A DNA stretch of 64,000 bases, taken from contig CM060707.1 in the NCBI GenBank assembly GCA_030686995.1, positions 80,436,972-80,500,971 on the forward strand, written 5' to 3'. The notes beneath the pieces are model-generated. The model saw only the letters and a program-made list of their open reading frames with translations, had not been told where the DNA came from and ran no database searches. Shown here one piece after another: positions 1-11,746 of the stretch (position 1 is the stretch's first letter; each line of letters starts with the position of its first letter). Both the position numbers and the translations under genes were made by a program. This stretch comes from Artemisia argyi (taxonomy: Eukaryota; Streptophyta; Magnoliopsida; Asterales; Asteraceae).

Positions 1-1652
1 AGAAAGGGAAGAGTGTGGACTGAGATAGAGCTAGGACTGGAACAAACCCAACAAGGTTCTAGTGGTGAAGTCTCAGTAAGCACTGAAGGGGTTGAAGAAT
101 TAAAAAGAATTGAAATGAGAAAGGGTGAAAAGAAATAGCCCTCCAAATATTCAACCTTAGGGCAGAAACCGGGTTCAATTCATAATCTACTGGCGGTTAC
201 TAAGGCAACACCGATATTGAAGACAAGACGTCATGGACCCAGTGACGCACTGCACTAAACTTCCCAACCACTCAAGTTCTCTTAAAAGAGCTTGTTTCAT
301 CCTCACGGGGAACCCTGTGCCATGTATCGACCGCTCATTGCGAGCTATGTTGATACCTAAAACAGGAGACACCTCCCCAATCTCCAGGAGCGGATCAAAA
401 CGCACTATTGAGTCTAGAGCCAAAGAGATCATCCATAAATCTCAATAGGACACACATTCCACATATGCTTATTGTTTCACACAATGTGGAAAATAAGATA
501 AAATATTTAGAGTCCTACGCATTATCCTTGTGGTATTGCCAGAACATCCGAGTGAAATAAAAATATTCACGATGAAGATGGAAATCCTTCTAGAGCGAAC
601 ATCTTTCAAGCTCTTGGTAGGTGACATGTGAGATCCATCTTGGATCAATGATCAAGTGACAACTGGAAAGCAACAATGGTGTGATTCAACATTGAATCAA
701 ACTTGTTCCAGGATATGGATTGACGGATACTTTTGCTAAAACCTTTCAATGGGCTCACAAACTAATTTTTCGAGCACATTGATTGTGTATAATCTTTCAA
801 ACAAAAGTATTTTTGATGGAAATGTGATTCAAAGCTTAAAACTCTCGTCGTGTCTCAAAAATGTTTATCATATGACACGCGAGTGATTTCTAGAAATCAA
901 TTTCTCATCAATCCGTGAATATCAATTCACCGATTCACTCTATCGTGCTGTCTGCTTTGAGACGTTCCGGTATGAGAACATGCTTAGTATGAAGATTCCA
1001 AAGTGGATTCTTTGGAAAAATTCATTACTACAAGCTGGAAAATCCTGTCAAGGAGAGTCTTCTTTAAAAGAGACTACCTGATCACAGGTCGGTTTTCACA
1101 AAACCGGAGGGTAGTTTGTCCTCGCAGAACGAATGACAAAGCCATATTCGTTCTCTATCTTTATTTCTAACTGTTTTATTTCAGGGACACATATAAAGAT
1201 GGCGTTGACGGCCCCCATTTCCAGCTGAATCGGGTCAATCCATACCTCATGCTCACACATCCTCCACACTATCAATGAAGATAAGAGACTTGCTACAACA
1301 AATGTTGAGAGACTACCAACAACGTTTCCGCAACTCTGATGAAAAAGTCTCCTGATCCACAACTCTAATGCAAAGTCTCCTGATCCAGAAGGGTGTGAGC
1401 ATGATGGTCCTAAAGTCACTACATCACATGAAGGCGATACTGCTATGGATGAGCTTGGAGATTTACTATGGCTGATGATCTCAAAGAAGCTCAAGGATCA
1501 CACATCACAAAGGAATCCAAATCACAAGTCCGTTGCCTGAAGTACAAAGTGTGAAGTAAAGTGAAGAATCAAATCCTACGAGCTACATAGACGAAAGAAT
1601 GCTTAAAGACCAAAGAGCTTAATTTCAAAGGTGACCTCGCTTAGGGGGAGAT
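1..1652 (+). mobile_element. 3' internal region of an LTR retroelement, non-coding
   Basis: This stretch precedes a polypurine tract and 3' LTR, so it is the interior of an element whose 5' part lies outside the window. I see no convincing gag, protease, integrase or RT motif in either strand; the short ORFs are unrelated to any family I know. It probably represents the non-coding tail between pol and the 3' LTR, or a decayed copy. Confidence is moderate for element membership and low for lineage. Confidence 0.5.
1643..1652 (+). promoter_or_regulatory. Polypurine tract (plus-strand primer)
   Basis: AGGGGGAGAT lies directly before the TGTTAGG start of the LTR. A short purine run abutting an LTR is the standard plus-strand priming site of LTR retroelements and fixes the element as plus oriented. 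Confidence 0.8.
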
Positions 1653-2019
1653 TGTTAGGAATACAAATATTCCTATAAAAGTCTCGGTCACCTGATTATT
1701 GTAATAGCATTAAGTTAGCTCGTAGTTAGTTTATATATTAGTTAGTTAGTAGTAGTTTAAGTAACACCGTGGAAGAAGGACGGGTCTTCACCCACTGTAT
1801 GCATGATCCACAGCCCGGGTGTGGGCGTTTGTAGAAAACTATATATACCCCTCTCCACATGTGGAGAGGGTTGGTGCTTCTCTCATTCTCAATCTAATCT
1901 TACAATTTTCTCTCATCTCTCTCTCTCTAGGAACACCCATCTTTCTCTCTCTAGTTTTCTTTCTTGAATTTAACAACACTCACAAGAACCATACATGTTT
2001 TGATTATTGATATTCTACA
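1653..2019 (+). repeat. 3' LTR (367 bp)
   Basis: It starts TGTTAGG directly after the polypurine tract and ends TTCTACA, giving TG...CA termini with a short TGT/ACA inverted repeat. A TATA box (CTATATATACC, near 1839-1849) and a pyrimidine-rich CT tract (about 1890-1945) fit a U3/R organisation. The partner 5' LTR is outside the window. The next bases, GTAAG, would be the right target duplication, but this cannot be checked here. Confidence 0.75.
1838..1870 (+). promoter_or_regulatory. LTR core promoter: TATA box plus perfect palindrome
   Basis: A TATATATA box is followed at once by a perfect 22-bp inverted repeat (1849-1870, core CTCTCCACATGTGGAGAG). It lies between the TATA box and the expected start site, so it could act as a DNA-binding site or as a hairpin at the 5' end of the RNA. 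Confidence 0.55.
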
Positions 2020-3347
2020 GTAAGGGATGCAGAACTATACTAGGAATTATAGGTACACAAACAAACGCACTTACATTGTTGTCTATGAAGAGCTACCAAA
2101 ACTGGTGATCATTGCAGTGAGTTCATGTTTTGAAAAAAGAAACGGAATATAATTTACTCTCTTTTTTATAAATCGCTACCGTTTTAAATATGAATATGAC
2201 AGCTAAATTATTACAATCATAATCTAATATATCCAATAACATCGTATATGGCATTTTATTCATTAAAAATACAATTCAAACAACTTTCTAGCCGGTTACC
2301 ATTTCACCTTAATTTTACCCATTTGACTGTCAAAGATACACCTTTACCCAGCATTGGACCAAAAATAAATTTGGGGTTAAATGACCACATCTGGAAAAAA
2401 ATCATATCAAACAGTAATTGCTTTTCTCAGGTCAGTTATTTTACTCAGCTAATTGATGCAGGTATATATGAACCACAAGGGATTGAAGTCCCTGAGCCGA
2501 TGGACGAGCTGCAATATGCAACATTTGGTAGTGTTTAGTGGACCTTTAAAGAAGGCTCAAGAAGGTAACTGCATGATTTTCGCTAGCTGGATGATTATCT
2601 GCATCAACTCAGTTGTAGCGGCTCAGGGTTTGCTTCGCCTATATAGGTAAAAAAATACAGATATATCATCTTATATATGTAGTGGCGATGCCATTAAGGT
2701 GCAGGGTGAGTGCACTAACTTCAGAGAATGTTGCAATCCTAGCAATGGTGAAGGGTATTGTTTCAGTGTAAATCGTTAGACTACAATACCATGTTACGTG
2801 TTTACCATAATCTCACAATCTGATGTTTCCATATGTCTAATTATGTTGATGCTTTGATTGCAAATGCGAATCAATATGAATCAATGGGAAACGTGTGAAT
2901 CAATAGTTGTTGATGCCAAGTCGAGAGCACTTGGGAATGAAGTTATCGGGACTGACTTGGCTACCACAGATTCACACGTTGCAGTCATGGGAAACGTGAT
3001 GGTACTGTTATCCAGAGGAAACACGTGAAGGTAGCAGACAATTTAAAAATGCATCTACTGGTCTTGGCTTATATCGGTGGAAGGGTGTTAGGCTCACACG
3101 AAAGCTTTTTAACTGGAAGTTTTTGCCTCATTACTTGGCTTGCAAAGTTGCCTCTCAAGGTCGGTATCAAATAACCTGCACATGTTTCTTATTCAATTAA
3201 AATTGTACAGCCAGCTTCAAATTTCTATTTATTATTTTTAATGTTATTATGTGGGGGCAGGAAGATTTATGGTACATTGTTTCCTGAAAATTCTGAATAT
3301 TCAAAGAGAACCAAAGATTGATGGTCTATGGATTTAATAAGAGAAAG
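2020..3347. other. Unassigned sequence right of the LTR
   Basis: No gene recognised. Short ORF pieces (for example 2248-2538, plus) do not resemble a known family, and splice-like junctions cannot be tied to a model. This may be degraded host-gene or element DNA. Confidence 0.3.
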
Positions 3348-3511
3348 AATCAGTTTATAGGGTGTTTGGGATTGCTTATTCTTTGCATTGTTTTAGGATA
3401 TTTATTTCTTTTATTGATGTAGGAAGAAGCTTAATACTTTAGTGATTGCTTTGATGTGTGGCAGAAAAGTGGAGCAAAAGTGGACGAAATAGGTTCACAA
3501 AGGGAAGGTTT
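3348..3511 (+). repeat. 164-bp direct repeat, copy 1
   Basis: Nearly identical to 4960-5123 (offset 1612; I count about two mismatches). Copy 1 precedes the nucleoporin-like exons. It has no TG...CA ends and no coding character. Confidence 0.85.
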
Positions 3512-3875
3512 GGGTAGGCTTTTTCAGAAATTTTACATGAAAAAATCAACGTCTAATTATTTTGTGGTCTTCAGAACTGGATTCACCATTCGCGTACAAA
3601 ATAGACCAAGGTGAGTCCCGTTTGGGTTTGAAATTGCAATTTTGTTTGATTTCGGATGTAGTTTAAAGGTTTGGGTATGTGTTGCTTGCGCTAAAATGCT
3701 GATCATGTACTCATTCAAAGAGTTGTCGTCTTTCTTCTTATAAGCAATGATCTGCGAGAATGGGAACGTTACGAAACACCCGGCAAGTTTCTCGGTCTAT
3801 TATCCATTTGGATACTCCCCAGACAAGTTTAGATGGTATGCATCAACATTTTTTGTATCGCTATTGGTAGCACAG

Positions 3876-4166
3876 GTTCTGCATTTGGTGTTTCTAACTC
3901 CCCTTTTGTATCAACAGCCCCAGCATTTGCGACATTGCCTCCTGCTCATCGTTCTACTGGCGACTCTTTCAGTTTCGCATCAGCTCCAGCATTTGACCAT
4001 TCACCCACCCCATTTGGTGTTACATCAACACAAGCATTTGGCAGAAACCCATTTGTGGCTCAAAGCCCTCTGTTTGGTATTTTTTTTTCTGTGCATGCCT
4101 GCTTATTTTCTAGAACTAGCACTCCCTCCGTCTAAAATAATTGTTTTTTAAATTTCTACTTGGATC

Positions 4167-4199
<33 letters not shown>

Positions 4200-4360
4200 T
4201 CTACTCATTACAGCTCTAATTTAGAAAATGAGAAATTTACCTATTTGACCAATTGTTAATGCCTTCTTGTGTTTTGCAATATTTATTTGAATTAGGTGTG
4301 ATATGGAAAACTTAATCATTCACTCTATTCTTTTCTGGAATTAAACAGTGGGACGGAAAA

Positions 4361-4399
<39 letters not shown>

Positions 4400-4706
4400 C
4401 TTTTTATGTAATGTGCAAAATGTGGCAATAAAGGAGAAAAAGAAATACTATTTGACTAACCAGTAAAAGTGTTAACTTTGCTGATTTTTTGTTACTTTAC
4501 ACACATGCAGGACCTCACGCCACAACATCGGCGTTTGGTCGGCAAGGTCACCATTTTGGCAGCCGGCCAGCTCGCCTTTCGATCAGGCTGCTCCATGTAA
4601 TGTGCAAAGTTCTCCTGCTTTCAGTCTATCGAATGCTTTTGCTTGATTCAAGGTTTTCTCGCCGAAGGCTCCTCAAACCTGATGCAGCAAAGTCATACTT
4701 GACATG
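3876..4706 (+). pseudogene. FG-repeat nucleoporin fragment (NUP98-like), broken
   Basis: A segment at 3876-4076, bounded by an AG acceptor and a GT donor, encodes phenylalanine-glycine and PF motifs in a Ser/Thr/Pro-rich background (FGVSNSPF, SPTPFGVTS, QAFGRNPF, SPLFG). This is the low-complexity FG style of nuclear-pore proteins such as NUP98. After an intron holding a MITE, an AG acceptor at 4510 opens a second segment starting FGPHATTSAFGR. Near 4540 the FG-like sense moves to another frame (SPFDQ, SSPAFSLSNAF) and stops at the TGA after that, so a frameshift is likely. No N-terminal GLEBS or C-terminal autoproteolytic domain is present. The family is inferred from composition only; another FG nucleoporin is possible. 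The fragment sits between 164-bp direct repeats, suggesting a duplicated or transposed piece. Confidence 0.5.
4122..4362. mobile_element. Stowaway-like MITE in the nucleoporin intron
   Basis: The left end CTCCCTCCGTCT is the hallmark Stowaway (Tc1/mariner) terminus, and GTGGGACGGA near 4349-4358 is the degraded counterpart on the right. The interior is AT-rich with a poly(A) run (about 4168-4199). A long poly(T) run (about 4364-4399) adjoins the right end. The TA target duplication is not clean, so the borders are approximate. Confidence 0.55.
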
Positions 4707-4959
4707 ACTAACGTAAGCTTCTTAGCTAAAGTATTATTATTAAGTGTTTGTTGTGGGTAGATGGTTGAGAAATATTTTTTATGGGTAGCTCACTGATTTC
4801 ATTTTTGTTATAACAACCTATTACATATTCAGTTTCTTTTCATGCCACCATTATATATTCAGTTTCTTTTGGTGCTGACCATGGACTGAAGCGGTAACTG
4901 AATGGTTATGCTTATGAAGTTGTGTTAACATAGTTTAAAAAACCAGATGGTGTATCTTT

Positions 4960-5123
4960 AATCAGATTATAGGGTGTTTGGGATTGCTTATTCTTTGCAT
5001 TGTTTTAGGATATTTATTTCTTTTATTGATGTGGGAAGAAGCTTAATACTTTAGTGATTGCTTTGATGTGTGGCAGAAAAGTGGAGCAAAAGTGGACGAA
5101 ATAGGTTCACAAAGGGAAGGTTT
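4960..5123 (+). repeat. 164-bp direct repeat, copy 2
   Basis: Copy of 3348-3511. It runs directly into the truncated Athila-like LTR at about 5124, so the repeat edge and the LTR truncation point coincide. Confidence 0.85.
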
Positions 5124-5999
5124 TTACCCTTTGAAACCTTTCATGTTCAATTGAGATAAGTACTCTTTCAATTCAATCAATATGTCTATGTGTTGCTTGA
5201 ATATATCTTACGCTTGTCTTCAATTTAACATGCTTGGCTAGATCTCTCTTATGTTTGCTTATATGTAGTGAAACCTAGATGTTGTTTATGGGTTGATTGT
5301 TTATTTATAGTTGTTACGGATGATTGTATTCGATGTTAGGCTTAAGAAAACTGGCAGACTTCCATTGGTAACATGCTTGAACATCTTTAGAAACATGATC
5401 AGAGGTGTACTATGATTTTTGGTTGTATTTAATGCGTAGGAGAATTCTAATGATCCCATGTTAGGAGCTTCTAACGGCTCGACATAGGACTGAAGTAGGA
5501 TCCTATAGAGTTAGGGAATATTGTACACGGCCCTACGACTAGTATTAAAGAATACGACCCGTCATCCATGCAATTGTAACAAACTATCAACCTGTAAAAG
5601 ATATCTAGGGAGTAATGAAACCTAAGTAAACACAACTTTCCCTATCATTGTTTACACCACTAGTTTAATTAGCTTTTATTTTCATTTCTGTTATTTTATT
5701 TTGATTGCATCTTTAGTTATTGGGTTAGTTGACTAGCAACTAATTCCGCCCACTCTTCCAAAAACCGAGATTTTAATTGCTTTTATAAAACATAAAAATA
5801 CAAAAAGAATCATCCCTCACCCTTAGACTTAATTTAGGAAACTTTCTAATCCTAGCGACACTATTTTTGAGTTGAACGATCAATCCACCGGTACTTGTCA
5901 CTATACTATACTACAACGATCAGGTACCCTGCCTGGTGGGGGTTGTAAGCTTCTCGAGATCCCTCGAGAGGTAAAGCCTGGTGCGATTCCCACGTATCA
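5124..5999 (+). repeat. Athila-like gypsy LTR, 5'-truncated copy
   Basis: Homologous along its length to the 3' two thirds of the full LTR at 56910-58320 and to the reverse copy at 35473-36820. Shared blocks include the GAGATAAGT...TCAATCAATATGTCTATG start, the AAAGATATCTAGGGAGTA block and the terminal CACG(C/T)ATCA. The first ~550 bp (U3) are missing and no primer site follows, so this is a truncated or recombined LTR. It carries the tRNA-Asp-complementary block at 5892-5919. Confidence 0.85.
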
Positions 6000-8504
6000 A
6001 CTTTAACCCCCTAACCGCATAACTTTACACCGTTAGTCCAAAATGTTATTTAATTTCATTTCTAATCCAAAACTATTTTATATTTACATTTTATACCCAA
6101 AACTTTCTAGATTTACAGTTTTCATCACAAGATGTCAAAATGACAGTTTTCGCCTTAAGTTTCTACTTTGACAGTTTTAGTCCTTCGACTACAAACTTTA
6201 GCAAATTTAGTCCAAAACTCACCAACTCCAAAACTTAACATTTTTATTTTATAAATAAGTTTAACACAGCTTATTTAAGTTTTAAAACAGCTTATTCCCC
6301 AAAAAGAACTTATTTCACACTTAATGGGCCTTTAACGAGCTTAACTCAAGGCCCGTTAAGGTTTTTCAATCCAATGGACTAGGAAAACATTTGGGCTTAG
6401 CATTGGGCTCATTTTTTGACTCTAAAAAGTTTAGAAAACAGCTTATAAACTCAGCTTATTTCATAAGCTTATTTTCGGCTTATTGGGCTTATAAGCCCAA
6501 ATGTAGGTTTTTAAGTTTTATGAAAACGTGACTAGCTTTGGGGTTATACGAGGGACAAAATAAGTTTGTGAGAGTGAGTTATTTATGTGTCTCGTTAGTT
6601 TATCATATAAACTAATAGATTAAGCCTTAAAAACACTATGTCGTGTGTATAGTTTAGGAAATACGAGACCAAAGTGTGTCGACATTAACCAAGTGTAAAT
6701 TAATTTTCATGTTTCAAAATATTTCTTACGTATAGGTCAAGGAGACTTAGTAACGTGTTATATACTATGCTTATAAGTGTTTATTAACTACATGTGCCTT
6801 ACTAAACTTAGTTTATAACGTGTTTAACTTATGATTTAGCTAATAATAAGTATATGTTATAACTTAATATTAACGAGAAATTAGTTAAGGTAATTGTGTA
6901 GTAATAAAATAAATCGTGAAGGAAAAATGAAAAAGGAGGAGTTTGCTCATCTCACCAAGATTTGGTGGAGTAGAAAACGATTCGTGGAGGTTAGAAATGA
7001 ACAAAGAAAGCTTGAACTTGACTCCCACGTAGATACAGGCCACCAAAGTATATTATTAGTTGATACAAGCCTTCCAAAGGCTTACCAAAGTAAAGCTTTC
7101 ACCAAAGGAACCTAGGAGCTAGTTTTGTGAGTGGAGATGAGATTTAAAAGGGTGCATGGCTTGTACACATGCATGCAAGCATGTATATATACATGAGAGA
7201 CTTGTGAAACGTGGTAAACATGGACTTGGGGACCAAGGGAGTAGGGTACGGGGTATAGGAACTCAATAGTGAGGTAATGATGAAGTATAGTTCATGAATC
7301 GTCCTTGTGGGTATACGAGCAAAAGAGAAGGAGCCAAAAGAAGTTCATGTTTTCGTTTGGACTTGCAATACGTGGTCAACAAGGAGATTTTATAATTCTC
7401 ATGAGAATAGTGGATGCAAGCTTTTCGTCCTTGTGGAGTGTGTGCCAAGAGAAACAACAAAGAAAACATGGAAGGAATTTGAGGTTAATAGTTTTAAAGA
7501 AGGTCAATTCCTTTTAAACTATTCTTGACCCATGTATGAGTTCTCATGGCTGCCACATGAGTCCAAATGAGTAGAAAAAGGAAGAGATTACACGTATGGT
7601 CCTTGTGGTATAGTATACGAATGAAAAACAACAAGAAAAATCATTGTGGCTTGTTGTGACTCGTTTGTGGATTTGTGGTAGGTCAAAACATAACAAAAAT
7701 GTGCTTAGAAAGGTTTGAGAGACTTTGGCACCAAGTTTAGAAAGGTACGAGAGGTTGTGAACTCAAAACTGGATTTTGATTTTTGTGGGTTTTGTAAAAT
7801 GGGGTTGAGCTTGGGTCGATTTTCATAGGTTAAATGTACATGATAGGGAAAATGATTTGTCACATATGATTCTAGGCTAGGAGGTGTAACAAGCGGTGCA
7901 AAAATATATAGGAGTCATTTGTAAAAATTTCGTGTACGCGAGGCAAAGGAACAAGGGTGTGAGGTGGTTTCGAAAACTATCAAAAGGATTTGGGCTTGAG
8001 TTTGGTTGTTGGGCTTGTGGCGTGGATCAGGCCTAAGAAAAAAAAGAGAAAACAAATTAAAGGGTCCGTTTGGCTGTGCTTGTGTGTGGCAGAGTTGGGC
8101 CGAGGCCCAATGGGGTTTACAGGCCCAAATGGCTCGTCTTGAAAGTCGTGTTGATGTTAGGAGTAGTTACTGAGCGTTCGTGGAAATTTTCATGAGCTCG
8201 GGAATTTATTAGGATGTATTTGGTTAGTTATCGGAATATTTACATATATATAAATATATAAATGTTACGTTACTTAATAAACGTTAATTATAAAAATTAT
8301 TTCGCGATACTTAGATTATCTAGGTTCGTGTGTAAGCACGTTCCAAAGTAAACGGTGATCACAAGCGACGTTGTGATAAAAAATGTATCTCGACTAACAA
8401 ACAAAAATTTTGTTATCGGTAAAAATGGTTTTTATTTATCGTAATGATTCGTAAATCATGAGTTTGCATTTACTATTTAGGAGGGAAAATTACGGGTGGT
8501 TACA
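6000..8504 (-). repeat. Tekay/Del-like LTR fragment, reverse orientation
   Basis: Read on the minus strand it starts TGTAACCACCCG at 8504, the TGTAA(C/A)ACC-type terminus of Tekay/Del chromovirus LTRs. It also holds blocks found on the opposite strand of the LARD LTR: ACACCGTTAGTCC, GGCCC/GGGCTT runs and repeated AGCTTATT. Its other end is cut off where the Athila-like LTR ends at 5999. No coding region was recognised. Confidence 0.5.
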
Positions 8505-8525
8505 CTAAACATCTCCTAACAAGGA

Positions 8526-8612
8526 AAATCAACTAGCTCAGTTGGTTAGGAGGATTGTGTTTGTGTCTATTCAGCTTGAGTGGACTGACCCAGGTTCGAG
8601 TATCACCCCAAA
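8526..8612 (+). other. tRNA-like segment with A and B boxes (SINE-like)
   Basis: TAGCTCAGTTGGTTAGGAG (8534) matches a tRNA A box/D-arm and GGTTCGAGTATC (8593) a B box/T-arm. The spacing is about 15 nt longer than in an ordinary tRNA and no acceptor stem closes, so it is not a functional tRNA by eye. It may be a tRNA-derived SINE head or a decayed tRNA relic. Confidence 0.45.
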
Positions 8613-10652
8613 CCCTTTTTTGAAAATTATTTTTTTTCCAATTTTTTTGCACAAACTTATTAAAAACATGAAAACAAAGATTTTTTGTAACTAAAACTTT
8701 TCTGAGAAATCAAAAGTAATCACAGAATTAAGAGAAAAACATAACAGTTAAGGTGAAATTAACCTACGGCATAAAAGATGAATCCTAAAAGCTATTCTAG
8801 TGGACTAATAAGCTGAACTAAGGGAGCAATAAGCAATAACTAAACTAAATCTACCCAAAGTAGGCTATGTGAACTAAAGAAGTAATCTATCCTAGGCATT
8901 TAAGCATAGATAAACTAAAAGCTAAAGTGGATATAAGTTGAGCTAAAATAGGCTTGAAGGGGGAATTTTGTAGCCCTCATTAAGCCACCAAATAAGCTCT
9001 ATAGGCTGAAATAAGCATAAACATGCAGAGTATTACCTATAAACTATCTACAAAAATAAATCACATCCTTAATTCTACTAAAGCTATCCTAAAATAAGAT
9101 AAAAAGGGGGCAGGTTGGAACAGCTATGGAATGTGCAGTAGAGAAGCAGTCCTGATGGGGCTTATTGCAGCCCTCAATTAAGCTAGCAAATGTACTTCAA
9201 AATGTAAAATAAGCTAACCTAGATGAAAACTATACTACTAACTGCTTGCAATATAAAGATCTAAATCTAACTCTAACTAAAGCTCAACTAAAAGTAATGA
9301 TCAAAAAGAGGATTTGGGATAGTTATGCAACTGAGGCAGTGGGTGGTTTGGTGGATTGAAATGGGTCAAAATGGATTTTTGACTTGTAAAGGTCAACTAC
9401 TAGACATAAGAAACATGCAAAAACCTATTTGAGAGCCATATGATCCAAAAGAAACAATCAAGAATACCATAACTCTACTGATTTTCTTAGAAACAATGGT
9501 GAACTTGAAATTTTGCAAAACTAAAAAATAGCTTTTAAACTAACTAGAAATGATAAAAATTGATTTGAAACAACTAATATAAGTAAAATAAGGCTAATAA
9601 AATTTGGAAAAATGGTAAAACAAGGTTTTATGCTGAAAAACTAAGTTACCCCAAACACTCCCTTAGAATTGAAACTGATGTGATTTTTGCTATGAAAAAC
9701 AGGTTCAAACAAATATAAACACTCATAAGCTATAAGTGAGCTTATAAGAAATTATAAAACAGTAAACAAAGAGAATTAAAACAGTGAATAAGCTTAAAGG
9801 AGAAAAAATGAGACATATAAGTAAAACTAAAAAGTTTAAATTAAACACTGAGTTACAACTAGTGAAAATTTTAAGAAGGGACATTAATCATTAACTGAAT
9901 ACAAGCCACAACTGGAATTAAACTAATTTAAATCTAAAGCTACATTAATTTCTACCCTACTCCTAAATCCACTCTATTTTCCTACTCCTAATGCCAAACA
10001 AGTGGCTACAATAGTCTACTATATATATATATAACTGTGTTAAGGGTTTCCTTTGGTCTTTGTCCACTTCTGGTGTGCTTTCTGTGTGAGTAGGATGAAG
10101 CTTTGAATTCTTCTTGATTGATATGAACCCTTGGATATGCTTGGTGTTCACTTCATCAAATCACAGCCGTTGGTTGATTTTTTTGGAGCTTTGTAAGATC
10201 CTTTCGATTGCCAAGGTGGCAATGGAGGGCATGTGATCAAGGTTTGGGCTGTGGTGAGGTAGGGTAGAAGACTTGAGAGGGACAGGGTGTTTGTTTATGT
10301 TTTTGCGGGGAATGGGAAAGGGGCAGGGGTTTTGACTTAGAAAGTCAATTGGGGATAACGGGTATGGTTATTAAGTGTTAGTGGGTTGGATGGGTTTGCG
10401 TAACTAGGCTAGGATGTGTTGTGTGTGTAAGTTGAGTTGGGTTTAGTGGATTTGGTGGGTTGGATAAGTGTGATTGACGGGCCAAAGGGATAGTTGGATC
10501 TAGGTTTTTGGTTAAATGAAAGTTAGATTTAGGTTTTAGTGTTTAAAGATTTATTAGTATTTAGTTTTAGTTATAAAAATAAATTAGTTAAGATTAGTTT
10601 TGTAAAAGTAATTAGTTTTTATAAAATTGAAAAATATTTTTGTAGTTTTTTT

Positions 10653-10653
<1 letters not shown>

Positions 10654-10741
<88 letters not shown>
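10654..10741 (+). repeat. (ATA)n microsatellite
   Basis: About 29 perfect trinucleotide repeats at the edge of AT-rich element DNA. Confidence 0.95.
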
Positions 10742-10742
<1 letters not shown>

Positions 10743-11237
10743 TAAACTTAAAAGCTTTTAACAAAAATAAAAAGGTTTTGACAAAAATGATTTTGTGATG
10801 TTATTTTTGAAAATGGTTTTGGGGTTTTTTTTAAAATGATTTTGCATTGAAGTGTCGTGATAAAGGGTAAAAAGGTAATTTGGGTTTTTGAGTGAAGGGT
10901 AAAATGCTAATTTTATCTTGGTTAAGGGTAATTATGGGTTTTGGTTTGGTTTTCCAAGCTCAACCCCATGTCATGTCCCGGGATTGTCTTCGTCTCTTCA
11001 ATTCTTCAATAAATGCTCCAAATTGTGTTGAATCAATCCGGTATTGCTCCGTTTAGCATCTTTTCCCATCCAAGCTCGGTTTCGCTCACTTTTGCCTTGT
11101 TTTCAACCCTTTTGTACCTGAAATACACAAAAACATATTCCAATGATATTTGTAACATTATATGATCTTTTCGGGGATTTTTGATCATTTTTGTGGGTTA
11201 AATAAGGTAAAAGATATGTGTAATTAAACACATATCA

Positions 11238-11746
11238 GATGGCAATGGATCGGATATGGATTGGATGGAGCCGTATCCTTATCCATATCTAAATTTGATC
11301 CATATCCATGTCCATCCTTTACTTTTTCATTATCCATATTCATATCCATACCCATTTAATATAATTCATTCATCCACATCCATTTAGTTATAATTCATTC
11401 GTCCATATATTTATCAATGATAAGTAACATTTCATTTTTCATTATTTCATGTTTATTTTTGCATCAAAAGTTAATTTTAGTTTTTGATCATTCCTACAAA
11501 ACCTATGCGATAGTGTTATAAGTTATGATGTACGTGTATTGTAAAACCCTAAAATTCGAAAACCTAATTTACGTATAATTTCAAATTTTACTCTAAGCTT
11601 TGTAATCGTTTAATTAAACCTTAAACTATATAATATGTGTTATAATTAAATTTAAAAACTAATTAACCTAAGTGACATTTAAATTAAATAAATGTACACA
11701 ATTAAACTTTCCTAATGTCTAACCCATATCATGTTCTAACTAAAAT
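11238..11746. mobile_element. Left part of a hAT-like repeat (ATCCATATCC-rich)
   Basis: GATGGCAATGGATCGGATATGG begins a run of GGATATGGAT/ATCCATATCC words. The matching right end is at 14258-14436. The pair recalls non-autonomous hAT elements with CAGGGATGGCAA termini. No clean 8-bp duplication is seen because other elements abut both ends. Confidence 0.45.

Larger units (their letters stand above)
8505..11237 (-). mobile_element. O-family LTR element copy, reverse orientation
   Basis: On the minus strand it begins at 11237 with TGATATGTG, a loop, then ACACATATC: the same terminal-hairpin design as the LTR starts at 42432 and 61066. The interior is rich in AATAAGCT/AGCTTATT words like those copies. 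The far end is not defined and no coding ORF was found. Lineage unknown; gypsy is a guess. Confidence 0.45.

Noticed and set aside
8526..8612. Functional tRNA gene
   Set aside because: A and B boxes are present but the spacing is too long and no acceptor or anticodon stem can be drawn.
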